Positions 44,491-53,897 are shown, counted from the first letter of the stretch. The stretch is DNA of 55,050 nucleotides from Anoxybacillus pushchinoensis (GCF_900111795.1 NZ_FOJQ01000014.1:1-55050); one strand, 5' to 3'. Numbers and translations: made by a program. Notes: generated by a model from the sequence alone, not told the origin.

Positions 44491-45189
44491 TTATTCGGTA
44501 AGAATGCGTGGAAATAAAATATTATTTTCTAAATGAATGTGGGTAAACAAGTCATCTTCTAGTGCTTCGAGTCGATTATACACTAGACGATATGTTCCAC
44601 AAGCATCGACAGGGGGGGTAAAGTCATTTGTGATCTCTCGTATGTTCTTTATTATATCCCCGGCATGTTCATGCTCAGCAATAAGCTCTTCGATTGCTCG
44701 TATCATCATTTGTCTATTTTCTTCTGTTGGATGTTTTTCAAATTGTATAATAAGTGGAAATACATCTTTTTCTTCTTTCATTAGGTGTTGTTCTAACTCG
44801 ATTTTTAACTCATGGAACAGCTGGTGCACCTGAATTAGGTGCGTCTGTGTTGGGCCGTGAACACGCGCAACTTTTGTTACATAAGGGGTAAGCTTTGGTA
44901 GTTCTTCTAACAAAAATTGATGGTGCGTTTGAATAATATGCTCAATTAATTCTGTATGCGGAACATCAAGCCAGTTTTTTTCTACCTTTTCAAGTGACTT
45001 TTCATACATGGACTGGAGTTGTTGTAAAATAACATCTACCTCCAATTGTTTTTCAGTAAGTACGTCACACAAGGGGCGATTTCCACCACAACAAAAATCA
45101 ATTTTATATGTCTTAAACAGATCACTTGCTTTTGGGAACAAAGTAACGATTTCACCAACAGTTGATTGTGCTGTAAATATCTTTTCCAT
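44491..45189 (-). CDS. ric: Iron-sulfur cluster repair di-iron protein (RIC/ScdA/YtfE)
   Basis: 232 residues. The N-terminal ScdA_N domain carries the conserved YKIDFCCGGNRPL, and the C-terminal hemerythrin-like domain has the di-iron His/Glu set (HTELIEHIIQTHHQFL, EQHLMKEEKDVFPLI, AEHEHAGDII, HIHLENNILFPRI). These proteins repair Fe-S clusters damaged by NO or oxidants. The gene is preceded by a perfect Crp/Fnr box (45257-45272), and a Crp/Fnr gene lies downstream, so it is probably induced by NO or oxygen limitation. Confidence 0.92.
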   Translation of the reverse strand: MEKIFTAQSTVGEIVTLFPKASDLFKTYKIDFCCGGNRPLCDVLTEKQLEVDVILQQLQSMYEKSLEKVEKNWLDVPHTELIEHIIQTHHQFLLEELPKLTPYVTKVARVHGPTQTHLIQVHQLFHELKIELEQHLMKEEKDVFPLIIQFEKHPTEENRQMMIRAIEELIAEHEHAGDIIKNIREITNDFTPPVDACGTYRLVYNRLEALEDDLFTHIHLENNILFPRILTE

Positions 45190-45256
45190 GTTTTTTACCC
45201 TCCATCTCGAATTTTGCTTTTACAATGTAAGCATAACTGCTTTTAATTTATGAAGT

Positions 45257-45272
45257 TGTGATGTGCATCACA
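45257..45272 (-). promoter_or_regulatory. Crp/Fnr box upstream of ric
   Basis: TGTGATGTGCATCACA, perfect palindrome centred about 41 bp upstream of a start point predicted by a TTATGC -10 (45236-45231 on the minus strand). Confidence 0.7.
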
Positions 45273-45325
45273 CATTCGAGAAGATTTTGAACAATTCATG
45301 CCAGTTGTTTTTTGTAAAGAACGAA

Positions 45326-45341
45326 TGTGATAGACGTCACA
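45326..45341 (+). promoter_or_regulatory. Crp/Fnr box upstream of the chemoreceptor gene
   Basis: TGTGATAGACGTCACA. A -10 TACAAT at 45363-45368 places the start point near 45375, exactly 41.5 bp from the box centre (class II position). No good -35 is present, as expected for an activator-dependent promoter. Confidence 0.75.
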
Positions 45342-45398
45342 ACTGTTTTGGACAATTTCCACTACAATAACAATTAGGAAATATGAGGAGGGAAAAGA

Positions 45399-46406
45399 AT
45401 GAGATTATTGCAACGAATAAATGATATAAGACAGCTAGAAGAAGAAAAAAAGCAGTTAGAAGAGGAGTTAAAGGAAGTAAAACATAGGTTAAGAAAGCGG
45501 GAAGAGGCTTTTCAACGGTTCATTCAATATCTATATGACGAAATTTTAGCGACCATGCAACAACATGAGTTAGTTAATGGTCAACATAATGTACTAGAGA
45601 ATCTTGTTGAAGAAATTAAAGGTAAATTTAATAGTGTGAATCAATTAAGTAAAGATTCTAGCAAAATTTCCGAAACATTGCTTGATAAAGGAACAGAATT
45701 GACAGCTTCAGCGATGGAAATGGTGCAATGTTCAGAGGAAGGGCTACAAATGGTTAATGAAGTAGAAAAGTTAATGCATCGCCTTGGTGATGAAATGGAT
45801 GTAACATCGAATAAAATGGAAGGGCTAAACATAAGGTCAAAAGAGATAGAAGAAATAGTACAAGTTATCAAGGAGATTGCGAATCAAACGAATTTATTAG
45901 CACTAAATGCCTCTATTGAAGCAGCGAGGGCAGGTGAACATGGGAGGGGGTTCTCTGTTGTTGCTGCTGAAGTGCGTAAGTTGGCAGAAAGCACGGCGAA
46001 AAGCACAGAATCGATTACTATGTTAACACAGGTGGTTCAGCATGAAATCAAGCAATCGTTGCATCAAACTGAAACGATATCCGCTTTGATTCAATCTGCA
46101 ATGAAACGGAGCGATCAAGCGTCGGAAAAATTAACAAATATTTTATTGATCATCCATGGAGTACAAAAACATATTGAGGATGTTTTACATGAGATACGAA
46201 CACAACATAAATACTCGAAAGACGTCATGAAAAAGATTGAACAGTCAACATCTCTCTTTGTTGATGCAAGAAATATGATTATAAAACACATTGAAGATGC
46301 CCATCTTGTAGACGAAAAACTGCAAAAAGGAATAGAACAATTACATAAATGGAAAGAAACGGTTTATTACCGCGACATGTACTTGACAAATGATTCGCGC
46401 TTCTGA
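45399..46406 (+). CDS. Soluble methyl-accepting chemotaxis protein
   Basis: 335 residues with no membrane segment. Residues ~8-60 are a coiled coil ([20 protein letters not shown]), followed by the MCP signalling domain with the hairpin tip [20 protein letters not shown] then [20 protein letters not shown]. The C-terminal ~90 residues are helical and of unknown class. It should pass signals to CheA/CheW from the cytosol. It is divergent from ric, and both have perfect Crp/Fnr boxes, so it may report NO, oxygen or redox state. No known sensor domain (PAS, globin, CZB) is obvious. Confidence 0.85.
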   Translation: MRLLQRINDIRQLEEEKKQLEEELKEVKHRLRKREEAFQRFIQYLYDEILATMQQHELVNGQHNVLENLVEEIKGKFNSVNQLSKDSSKISETLLDKGTELTASAMEMVQCSEEGLQMVNEVEKLMHRLGDEMDVTSNKMEGLNIRSKEIEEIVQVIKEIANQTNLLALNASIEAARAGEHGRGFSVVAAEVRKLAESTAKSTESITMLTQVVQHEIKQSLHQTETISALIQSAMKRSDQASEKLTNILLIIHGVQKHIEDVLHEIRTQHKYSKDVMKKIEQSTSLFVDARNMIIKHIEDAHLVDEKLQKGIEQLHKWKETVYYRDMYLTNDSRF

Positions 46407-46650
46407 ACAAGAATGTGAGAGTATCATTGATTTGCTGATTGTTTCTCACAAACGTCAGTAGAGTGTGTTGTAAAAAATCAAGTACAACTTTTGGTGAAGG
46501 GCTAAAGAAGTTTAATAAATGAATAAATTTCCATATGCCGTCCCGATCGTTGCATACCATGTATTTTGAGATTTTTCCATAAATTAGATAATGATAGATT
46601 GCTAAATCCCTGCTAGTCTTATAAGCGAGCAACGGACTAGGAGGGATAAT

Positions 46651-47238
46651 ATGAGGAAATTGCTAGCACTTGCTTCTGTCTTTGTAGCAGCTTTTTGTTT
46701 TTCAACAACTGAAGTAGCTGCACAAACGACAGTTCATTATGTAAAACAAGGGGAAACGTTTTGGACGATTGCAAAAAGTTACAATGTTTCATTGCTAGAA
46801 CTCCAACGAATCAATCAAAAACAATCCGATATTTTATTCGTTGGTGAAGCGTTGCGTATTCCGCAACCTATTTCTCAAGCCGATAAAGATTTGTTAGCTC
46901 GCCTCGTTCATGCGGAAGCAAAAGGAGAGCCGTTTGCAGGAAAAGTAGCGGTGGCAACTGTCGTTTTGAACCGTGTCGATCATCCGAATTTCCCGAATAC
47001 GATTCGTCAAGTCATTTATGAACGTTCTGGGGGATATTATGCGTTCACTCCTGTACAAAATGGAGAGATTAACAAACCAGCAGATCGTGAAGCATATCGA
47101 GCGGTTGAAGAAGCCATTGCTTTTCGCGGGTTAGGAAGTGGTTCGTTGTACTTTTACAATCCAAAGACGGCGAAAAGCGAATGGATCCGCTCGCGCCAAG
47201 TGACAGTTGTGATTGGAAACCATGTATTTGCGAAATAG
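46651..47238 (+). CDS. LysM-containing cell wall hydrolase (SleB/CwlJ-type Hydrolase_2)
   Basis: 195 residues: signal peptide (MRKLLALASVFVAAFCFSTT, cleavage near VAA-QT), one LysM repeat (HYVKQGETFWTIAKSYNVSL ... VGEALRIP, ~28-72) and a Hydrolase_2 domain (LLARLVHAEAKGEPFAGKVA with catalytic Glu, VLNRVDHPNFPNTI, AFTPVQNGEI, GSLYFYNPKTAKSEWI). It is related to spore cortex lytic enzymes SleB/CwlJ and to YkvT. It probably acts on cell wall or spore cortex peptidoglycan. A very strong terminator follows. Confidence 0.88.
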   Translation: MRKLLALASVFVAAFCFSTTEVAAQTTVHYVKQGETFWTIAKSYNVSLLELQRINQKQSDILFVGEALRIPQPISQADKDLLARLVHAEAKGEPFAGKVAVATVVLNRVDHPNFPNTIRQVIYERSGGYYAFTPVQNGEINKPADREAYRAVEEAIAFRGLGSGSLYFYNPKTAKSEWIRSRQVTVVIGNHVFAK

Positions 47239-47261
47239 TTTTTTTCTATGTAGGTGGAGAG

Positions 47262-47308
47262 CGCTGAAAAAGTTCACGAGAACTGTGAACTTTTTCAGCC
47301 TTTTTTAT
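47262..47308 (+). terminator. Terminator of the cell wall hydrolase gene
   Basis: A 15-bp perfect stem, GCTGAAAAAGTTCAC and GTGAACTTTTTCAGC (47262-47298), followed by CTTTTTTATTT. Confidence 0.93.
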
Positions 47309-47378
47309 TTCTGGTGATTTAAGTCTATATCTTGAGATTGAAAATTTTTCCGTATTGTGCGCTTGCGTTTAGGCTTGT

Positions 47379-47415
47379 GTTGCACCCAGCATAAAAGCTG
47401 GGTGAGGATTGAAAC
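47379..47415 (+). repeat. Solitary CRISPR-like repeat
   Basis: A 37-nt unit starting GTTGCACCCAGC, with an 8-bp palindrome CACCCAGC-ATAAAA-GCTGGGTG and ending GAGGATTGAAAC. The length, palindrome and ATTGAAAC tail are those of type I/III CRISPR repeats of thermophilic Bacillaceae. No second copy lies within 150 nt and no cas genes are in the window, so it is not an array. Confidence 0.6.
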
Positions 47416-47465
47416 TGCAGAAGGAAGTATTGCGTAATAACGTATGTGCTGAAACTGTCGTGCGC

Positions 47466-47614
47466 ATGACGATGTTGATCGTTGAACAATTATCGAATAA
47501 GTACATGCAATTGTATAAAAAAATAAACAATATCATCCAATTGAACATGTAGATTTGGTTATGCAAGAGTTAGATGAATATGTGAACATTATAAAATATG
47601 GGATTTACAAGTAA
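47466..47614 (+). pseudogene. Spo0E-like gene with a frameshift
   Basis: MTMLIVEQLSNKYMQLYKK in one frame continues as NKQYHPIEHVDLVMQELDEY then VNIIKYGIYK in the next, with the switch at an A-rich run (47516-47524). The combined ~50-residue product has the layout of Spo0E-family aspartyl-phosphate phosphatases (short helical hairpin, motif near VMQELD). It may be a pseudogene or a slippage site. Confidence 0.5.
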
Positions 47615-47655
47615 GGCGGGACTTTTCTCGCCTTTATTCATTATAAGAAAAAATG

Positions 47656-47714
47656 TTGAAATTTTCTGTTTTTGTATGCTATGATATTATTAATAAATTT
47701 GAAACATTGTTTCA
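47656..47714 (+). promoter_or_regulatory. Malate synthase promoter with IclR-type operator
   Basis: TTGAAA (47656-47661), 18-bp spacer, TATGAT (47680-47685), then the perfect 15-nt palindrome TGAAACA-T-TGTTTCA (47700-47714) at about +8 to +22. This is a typical IclR-family binding site, placed to block transcription. The IclR gene lies just downstream of malate synthase. Confidence 0.75.
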
Positions 47715-47744
47715 TAATACGCAACAAAAGAAAGGGGAATGATG

Positions 47745-49928
47745 ATGGGGGAATATGTGAAAATAGGTCGTCTACAGGTAGCTGATATTTTTTATGATTT
47801 TATGACAAATGAAGTGTTGCCGAATAGTGGGGTAGATACAAATAAGTTTTGGGGCGATTTTGAACAGCTTATCGTCGAATTAACACCAAAAAATAAAGCG
47901 TTGCTTGCGAAGCGCGATGAGCTGCAAGAAAAAATTCATGAATGGCATAAACAACATCGTTCGCAGTTCAATTTTGAACAATATAAATCATTTTTACAGG
48001 AAATCGGCTATTTAGAGCCGGAAGTCGAGGACTTTGAAATTACGACAGAAAATGTCGATGATGAAATTGCTAAACAAGCGGGGCCACAACTTGTTGTTCC
48101 GGTTACAAACGCACGTTACGCGCTCAATGCAGCCAATGCCCGTTGGGGAAGTTTGTACGATGCGTTGTATGGAACAGATGTCATTAGTGAAGAAGATGGT
48201 GCAGAGCGCGGAAAAGGATACAATCCGATACGTGGGGAAAAAGTTATCGCTTACGTTCGTGCCTTTCTGGATGAAGCGGTACCACTCCGCGGATATTCGC
48301 ACAAAGATGCCGTTCAATACGCCGTTGTAAACGGTGTGCTAACTGTGACAACGAGAGATGGACAAACGACAACGTTACAACATGAGGAAAAATTTGTCGG
48401 ATATCAAGGTTCGCCAACACAACCATCCGCTATTTTATTAAAAAACAACGGCCTACATATTGAAATACAAATTGATCGTACTCATCCAATTGGACAGACG
48501 GATCCAGCAGGTATTAAGGACGTTTATTTAGAGTCAGCTTTAACAACGATTATGGATTGTGAAGATTCCGTTGCCGCAGTAGACGCGGAAGATAAAGTGC
48601 TTGTATATCGCAATTTGCTCGGCTTAGTTCGTGGTGACTTAACGGCGAGCTTTACAAAAGGAAACAAAACCGTTACGCGCGAATTAAATCCAGATCGTGT
48701 ATATACAACGCCAAGTGGCGAGACGCTCACATTGCCAGGACGGTCGCTTATGTTTGTACGCAACGTCGGACATTTAATGACAAACAATACAATTTTGCTT
48801 GAAAACGGAGAAGAAATGTATGAAGGCATTTTAGATGCGGTTGTGACGACGTTAATTATGAAGCATTCGCTTCTTGGTAATGGAAAATACGTCAATTCAA
48901 GAAAAGGTTCCATTTATATTGTAAAGCCGAAAATGCACGGTTCAGAAGAAGTAGCATTTGCGAACGAATTATTTGATCGTGTGGAAGATATGCTCGGTCT
49001 TGAACGAAACACGATTAAAATTGGTGTAATGGATGAAGAACGACGGACAACGTTGAATTTAAAAAATTGTATTTATCAAGTAAGAGATCGAATTGTTTTT
49101 ATTAATACAGGCTTTTTAGATCGCACAGGAGATGAAATTCATACGTCCATGGAAGCGGGTCCGATGATTCGGAAAAACGAAATGAAATCATCGACATGGC
49201 TGCAAAGCTATGAAAAATCAAACGTTAGTGTGGGATTGGCGACAGGCTTTCAAGGACGCGCTCAAATTGGTAAAGGCATGTGGGCAATGCCTGATATGAT
49301 GGCCGAAATGTTAAAACAAAAAATTGCTCATCCGCAAGCAGGAGCGAATACAGCGTGGGTGCCGTCCCCAACAGCAGCGACGTTACATGCACTCCATTAT
49401 CATAAGGTCGACGTATTTGCGGTGCAAGATGAGTTGAGAAAACATATAAAAAATTATCGTGACGACATATTACAAATTCCTGTCGCGATTCATCCACGAT
49501 GGACACCAGAGGAAATTCAACAAGAGTTGGATAACAACGCACAAGGTATTCTCGGTTACGTCGTTCGTTGGATTGATCAAGGGATTGGGTGTTCGAAAGT
49601 ACCGGATATTCATAACATCGGTCTCATGGAAGATCGTGCAACGTTGCGTATTTCAAGTCAACATATTGCCAACTGGTTGCATCATGGCATTTGTACGAAA
49701 GAGCAAGTACTTGAAACGTTAAAGCGAATGGCGAAAGTTGTTGATGAACAAAATGCAGACGACCCAGCATATCGGCCGATGTCGGTTGATTATGACAACT
49801 CAGTTGCTTTCCAAGCAGCGTGCGACCTCGTTTTTAAAGGGTACGAACAGCCAAATGGCTATACGGAGCCAATCTTACATCGCCGCCGTTTAGAAGCAAA
49901 AGCAAAATATGCACATGTAAAACAATAG
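47745..49928 (+). CDS. glcB: Malate synthase G
   Basis: About 727 residues, the long G isoform: [75 protein letters not shown]-like [10 protein letters not shown] and [20 protein letters not shown] are diagnostic. It condenses glyoxylate and acetyl-CoA to malate. Three in-frame ATGs lie at 47739, 47742 and 47745; spacing from AAAGGGG favours 47745. No isocitrate lyase gene is adjacent, so glyoxylate may come from glycolate or purine catabolism. The IclR gene follows. Confidence 0.95.
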   Translation: MGEYVKIGRLQVADIFYDFMTNEVLPNSGVDTNKFWGDFEQLIVELTPKNKALLAKRDELQEKIHEWHKQHRSQFNFEQYKSFLQEIGYLEPEVEDFEITTENVDDEIAKQAGPQLVVPVTNARYALNAANARWGSLYDALYGTDVISEEDGAERGKGYNPIRGEKVIAYVRAFLDEAVPLRGYSHKDAVQYAVVNGVLTVTTRDGQTTTLQHEEKFVGYQGSPTQPSAILLKNNGLHIEIQIDRTHPIGQTDPAGIKDVYLESALTTIMDCEDSVAAVDAEDKVLVYRNLLGLVRGDLTASFTKGNKTVTRELNPDRVYTTPSGETLTLPGRSLMFVRNVGHLMTNNTILLENGEEMYEGILDAVVTTLIMKHSLLGNGKYVNSRKGSIYIVKPKMHGSEEVAFANELFDRVEDMLGLERNTIKIGVMDEERRTTLNLKNCIYQVRDRIVFINTGFLDRTGDEIHTSMEAGPMIRKNEMKSSTWLQSYEKSNVSVGLATGFQGRAQIGKGMWAMPDMMAEMLKQKIAHPQAGANTAWVPSPTAATLHALHYHKVDVFAVQDELRKHIKNYRDDILQIPVAIHPRWTPEEIQQELDNNAQGILGYVVRWIDQGIGCSKVPDIHNIGLMEDRATLRISSQHIANWLHHGICTKEQVLETLKRMAKVVDEQNADDPAYRPMSVDYDNSVAFQAACDLVFKGYEQPNGYTEPILHRRRLEAKAKYAHVKQ

Positions 49929-49935
49929 TAAGATG

Positions 49936-49960
49936 GAGGGCATTCTATACGAGTGCCCTC
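49936..49960 (+). terminator. Hairpin between glcB and the iclR gene
   Basis: GAGGGCA ... TGCCCTC followed by GTTATTATG; a weak terminator that may reduce read-through into the regulator. Confidence 0.5.
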
Positions 49961-49987
49961 GTTATTATGTTAAAGGTGGGAAATGTA

Positions 49988-50758
49988 ATGAGGGAAGATT
50001 CGTTTGTGAAATCAGTCAGCCGAGCATTGCAAATTGTCGATATGGTAAGCAACTATCGTCATGGCGTAGGGGTAACCGAAATTGCTAAGCAAATTGGCAT
50101 TCATAAAAGCTCGGTGTATCGGTTATTATCAACGCTTGTTGAGCATGGGTATATTGAACAAGATGAAGAAACAGAGCGTTATAAACTTGGCTATAAATTT
50201 TTAGAAATGAGCTCGAAGTTGTTAGAATCGATCGATTTACGAAAAGAAGCAAAACCGTATTTACGCAAGCTCGAACAAATAACGAACGAAGTTGTTCACC
50301 TTGTCGTGTACGATCAAGGGGAGGTCATTTACATTGAAAAGTTAGACGGGAATGAAACATTACGCATGCATTCAAAAGTCGGAAAGCGAGCACCGATGCA
50401 TTGCACAGCCGTCGGTAAGGCGATTTTAGCACATTTGCCCAAGCATGTTGTAATGGACATTTTAAAAAGAAAAGGATTACCACCACATACTGATTATACG
50501 ATTACAGATCAACGTATGTTTCTCAGCGAGTTAAAGCGTGTTTGTGAAGCCGGTTATGCGCTTGATTTAGAGGAAAACGAGTACGGCATCCGTTGTATAG
50601 CTGTGCCTATTTTTGATCACACAAAGCAAGTTGTTGCAGCAGTCAGTGTGTCTGGGCCGACGATTCGTATGACGGATGAACGACTAGAACAACTTCGCAT
50701 ACAAATGAAAGCGATTGGAAAACAAATTTCTGAGCGGCTTGGGTATATTGATAAATGA
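49988..50758 (+). CDS. IclR family transcriptional regulator
   Basis: 256 residues: N-terminal HTH (ALQIVDMVSNYRHGVGVTEI, then IGIHKSSVYRLLSTLVEHGY) and IclR effector domain (LEQITNEVVHLVVYDQGEVI, GKRAPMHCTAVGKAILAHLP, GIRCIAVPIFDH). The ATG at 49988 has AAAGGTGG upstream and is better than the frame's first Met at 49967. It probably represses malate synthase through the palindrome at 47700-47714, with glyoxylate or a related acid as inducer (inference). Confidence 0.9.
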   Translation: MREDSFVKSVSRALQIVDMVSNYRHGVGVTEIAKQIGIHKSSVYRLLSTLVEHGYIEQDEETERYKLGYKFLEMSSKLLESIDLRKEAKPYLRKLEQITNEVVHLVVYDQGEVIYIEKLDGNETLRMHSKVGKRAPMHCTAVGKAILAHLPKHVVMDILKRKGLPPHTDYTITDQRMFLSELKRVCEAGYALDLEENEYGIRCIAVPIFDHTKQVVAAVSVSGPTIRMTDERLEQLRIQMKAIGKQISERLGYIDK

Positions 50759-50822
50759 CGTATACGTGCGGTCTCCAACTATAGTATAATGGTAAGAAAG
50801 CGAAGTTTAAGGAGGCCGTTAT

Positions 50823-52883
50823 ATGGCGCAACGCATTGTGAAAACAACCTACTTGCTTGGGCTTTTGTTCCTCGCTGCCGCGTTTGTTTATTTTTTCGCT
50901 TCGAATTGGCCTGAACTTGGACGATTGACGAAAGTTAGTATTGCAGCTAGCTTTATGGTTTTATTTTATGTTATGAGCGCGACTGTTTTTCATTCTCATT
51001 TATTAAGCAGATGGTTGTTTATTTTCGGAGCCATTACATTTGGTGTTTGTGTTGCGTTAATCGGGCAAGTGTATAACTCACATGCTGATAGCTTTTTATT
51101 GTTTTTTGTTTGGCTTATTCCTACTTCTATTTTTGCTCGGCTTACTCGCGACCGATTTCTTGTTGTGTTTAGCCTCGGATTGCTTCAACTAACGTTTTGG
51201 TTTTACTACTTTCCTTCTTCGTATCACATTGAAAGGGGAGAATGGACGTCATTTTTCATTTTATTGTTTTTTGTGATCATCAATGGCATCGTTGCATTGT
51301 TCAGTCGTCCATCTCTACTTTCTATTCTCGCTTATATGGCGATGCATAGTTGGCTGTTTGTTATCTTTATACAAGGAATATCATTTGAGCAATTTCGCTT
51401 TTGGCCATACGTGTATACCATCCTTTTCGTATTGTTTTTGTTATATGTAAAAAAACAGCCATATTTTATATGCACAGTATTGTTTACAGGTATGTTTGGG
51501 ATCATTCAATATTTTCGGTTTGTTGAGCAGTATTTTGGTGGGAATGGGTATATATTCGGTCTTGTGCTAGCTGTCATCATCGTCTATATCGGTATTTACG
51601 GATTGCGATGGATGACAAAACGTAGTAATGGAAAGGTAGAGAAATTTTTTATCGTTGCTTTTCAAATCATTGTCACCGTCGTTGCATCGATGATTGCTGT
51701 TGGAAGTATTATGCAGCTTCTTTCGTTTTGGTTCGATGCGTTTTCACCGTATGTATTGCTAAGCATATGTATTTTGCTATTTGTTACACCCGCATTATTA
51801 TGGAAAAGACAAAATGATGTTGTTCGTTACACGTTGCTTGCGATTGGATATATACTTGGGGCGTTTAGTGTAACTGAGGTTTCCTTGATTGTGATGAGTG
51901 CATATGTCGCTGTCTTGTTTCTTATTTCATGGCGTATGCCAGCAGGTGTACGAACGATGACGAATATCGCTGTTTCGCTTTACGCTGCTATGATGATGCT
52001 TGCTGAATGGAGCGACATTCGTTTCACGTTATTTGCTGTATTTGTTTTTTACGGCATTATTTATTGGGTTACAAAACATACGTATGAGCGACTCGTGTTC
52101 CTCATTTTTTCATTCACTTCGTTTCTGTTATTGACGAGTGCTGATTTAGTTGAGATGGATTGGACGTATGTTGTATGGAACGTACTGTTTCTTTGCTTTG
52201 TTGCCTTTGTTCTCTTTTTCCGTACAAATGAAAAGGAACAATCGATTGCTTGGTTATATACTTTTTTGTTTTTGATTCTAAAGTATTATGAGTGGCTTTG
52301 GAGTTTATTGCATAAATCCATGACGTTAGCGATTGTTGGGGTATGTTTATTGATCGTTGCTACATTTGTACAAAAAAGAAAAGCGATTTCGTTTTCCGTC
52401 CGTGAACAAAAATGGTTACCCCTTTTGGTCGTCATCACCTTACAAGTTGTATTTATCGCGTATGTGACATTTGATAAGGAACGACATATTCGGCATGGTG
52501 AGCAAATCAAACTGCAGCTTGAGCCCATCGATCCACGTTCACTTATTCAAGGAGATTATGTTCGTCTTCAGTACGATATTTCAACAATTGAAGGGATTGA
52601 TGAATGGGGCAAAGTTCAAGTCATTTTACGAAAAGACGATACGGGGGTTCATCGATTTGTCGGTATTTATTCGGTTAATGGAAAGAAGCGCAATCCGCAT
52701 TTGTACCGCGAGAGCGATGTGTTAGTGAATGGGAATATATATGGAAACACGATCATTTACGGAATTGAAACGTACTTTGTTCCGGAGAAGACAGGATTAG
52801 ATATACAGCAACGTGCTCGCTTTGCGTATGTACGCGTCAGTCAATCAGGCGATGCGTTGTTAGAGAAAATTGTTGAGCAGTGA
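50823..52883 (+). CDS. DUF2157-like polytopic membrane protein with C-terminal GDYxxLxY domain
   Basis: 686 residues. About 18 membrane segments fill residues ~10-550 (e.g. YLLGLLFLAAAFVYFFASNW, a DUF2157-type start). The C-terminal ~130 residues form an extracytoplasmic domain with the GDYXXLXY motif (SLIQGDYVRLQYDIST). The function of the family is unknown. B-type members often have the GDY domain as a separate protein. GGAGG precedes the ATG. It is monocistronic with a terminator after it. Confidence 0.8.
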   Translation: MAQRIVKTTYLLGLLFLAAAFVYFFASNWPELGRLTKVSIAASFMVLFYVMSATVFHSHLLSRWLFIFGAITFGVCVALIGQVYNSHADSFLLFFVWLIPTSIFARLTRDRFLVVFSLGLLQLTFWFYYFPSSYHIERGEWTSFFILLFFVIINGIVALFSRPSLLSILAYMAMHSWLFVIFIQGISFEQFRFWPYVYTILFVLFLLYVKKQPYFICTVLFTGMFGIIQYFRFVEQYFGGNGYIFGLVLAVIIVYIGIYGLRWMTKRSNGKVEKFFIVAFQIIVTVVASMIAVGSIMQLLSFWFDAFSPYVLLSICILLFVTPALLWKRQNDVVRYTLLAIGYILGAFSVTEVSLIVMSAYVAVLFLISWRMPAGVRTMTNIAVSLYAAMMMLAEWSDIRFTLFAVFVFYGIIYWVTKHTYERLVFLIFSFTSFLLLTSADLVEMDWTYVVWNVLFLCFVAFVLFFRTNEKEQSIAWLYTFLFLILKYYEWLWSLLHKSMTLAIVGVCLLIVATFVQKRKAISFSVREQKWLPLLVVITLQVVFIAYVTFDKERHIRHGEQIKLQLEPIDPRSLIQGDYVRLQYDISTIEGIDEWGKVQVILRKDDTGVHRFVGIYSVNGKKRNPHLYRESDVLVNGNIYGNTIIYGIETYFVPEKTGLDIQQRARFAYVRVSQSGDALLEKIVEQ

Positions 52884-52887
52884 GAAG

Positions 52888-52913
52888 ACCCGCCGCCTCA
52901 CACCGAGACGGCG
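52888..52913. terminator. Terminator between convergent genes
   Basis: CGCCGCCTC-ACACC-GAGACGGCG, short GC-rich stem with TTTCTTATTT on the plus side. Confidence 0.7.
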
Positions 52914-52919
52914 AGTTTC

Positions 52920-53669
52920 TTATTTCCCAATAAACATTTGTGTCCAATAATTCCCGTTTCCGTCAAATCCGACGCCAATATGTGTGAAATTGCGATTTAA
53001 AATGTTCGCTCGATGTCCTGCGCTATTCATCCATGCATTGACAACCTCTTGGGGTGTTCGCTGCCCTTTTGCGATGTTTTCCCCAGCTGTTCGATAAGAA
53101 ACACCAAAATCGCGCATCATATCAAATGGGGAGCCATATGTTGGGCTTGTGTGCGAGAAATAATTATTTTTTCGCATATCTTCCGATTTTTTCTGAGCGA
53201 CAAAGCTAAGTTGGGCATCAGCACGTAAGGCTGGAAGCCCGGCCCGAGCACGTTCTCTATTTGTCAAATCAATGACTTGTTGTGCATATTGGCTAATACT
53301 TGTTGTTGGTGTTGTCTGTCTTGGTTGCTGCTGAGCTGGTTGTTGTGTTTGTCTGTTCGGTTGTGTTGGTGTTACTTGATTTGGACGTTGATACGCGTTT
53401 GGTGCTGGCGTATAAGGTCTTGGTTGCATATACATTCTTTGCTGTTCGGTTAGGGATCGCAAATTTGCCGCGTCTTTCGGATCAATTGGAACAAATTTAT
53501 AGCGAGCCTCTTGAATCAATATCGCTTTTGTATGCGGATATTGATCGCTTGATAGCGTTGTATGCAAAGCAGAAATGTTTGAACGGTTATTCATATCCAT
53601 TGCGTTGTTACAACCGACAATGGTCAACAAACTTAAAACAACAATGGATTTCGTCAGTTTCGTTATCAT
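52920..53669 (-). CDS. CAP-domain (YkwD/SCP-like) lipoprotein
   Basis: 249 residues. The N-terminus MITKLTKSIVVLSLLTIVGC has a lipobox (TIVGC). Residues ~75-125 are a Pro/Gln/Thr-rich linker, and the C-terminal ~120 residues form a CAP domain (VIDLTNRERARAGLPALRAD, MRKNNYFSHTSPTYGSPFDM, AGENIAKGQRTPQEVVNAWM, SAGHRANILNRNFTHIGVGF). This is the YkwD family, also seen in spore-coat-associated proteins. The exact role is unknown. ATG 53669 follows AAGGAGGG; the longer frame to 53690 is unnecessary. Confidence 0.87.
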   Translation of the reverse strand: MITKLTKSIVVLSLLTIVGCNNAMDMNNRSNISALHTTLSSDQYPHTKAILIQEARYKFVPIDPKDAANLRSLTEQQRMYMQPRPYTPAPNAYQRPNQVTPTQPNRQTQQPAQQQPRQTTPTTSISQYAQQVIDLTNRERARAGLPALRADAQLSFVAQKKSEDMRKNNYFSHTSPTYGSPFDMMRDFGVSYRTAGENIAKGQRTPQEVVNAWMNSAGHRANILNRNFTHIGVGFDGNGNYWTQMFIGK

Positions 53670-53826
53670 TTGTTCATCCCTCCTTAGCATGTACCATCCT
53701 CATGCATCATTAGTTTTTACAGCAATGAGGCAAACTAAAGATGGGAATGGTTGAGAAATGTTTTTTCCTCTTTCTGTTTTTTAAAAATGACAAGATTGTG
53801 ACAGACAAAATGATGTTTACTTTACA

Positions 53827-53855
53827 TTGAACACAATCTGTAAGCGTTTTAATAT
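53827..53855 (+). promoter_or_regulatory. mtlA promoter with embedded cre site
   Basis: TTGAAC (53827-53832), 17-bp spacer, TAATAT (53850-53855). TGTAAGCGTTTTAA (53839-53852) inside it matches the CcpA cre consensus at all but the last positions, so glucose should repress it. Confidence 0.75.
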
Positions 53856-53897
53856 TAAGCTATAGCAAGACAAAAATGAAAACGAGGAGGAGAGAAC

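Noticed and set aside
47379-47620. CRISPR array
   Set aside because: Only one repeat unit is present; the following 200 nt contain no second copy and instead read as a small gene.
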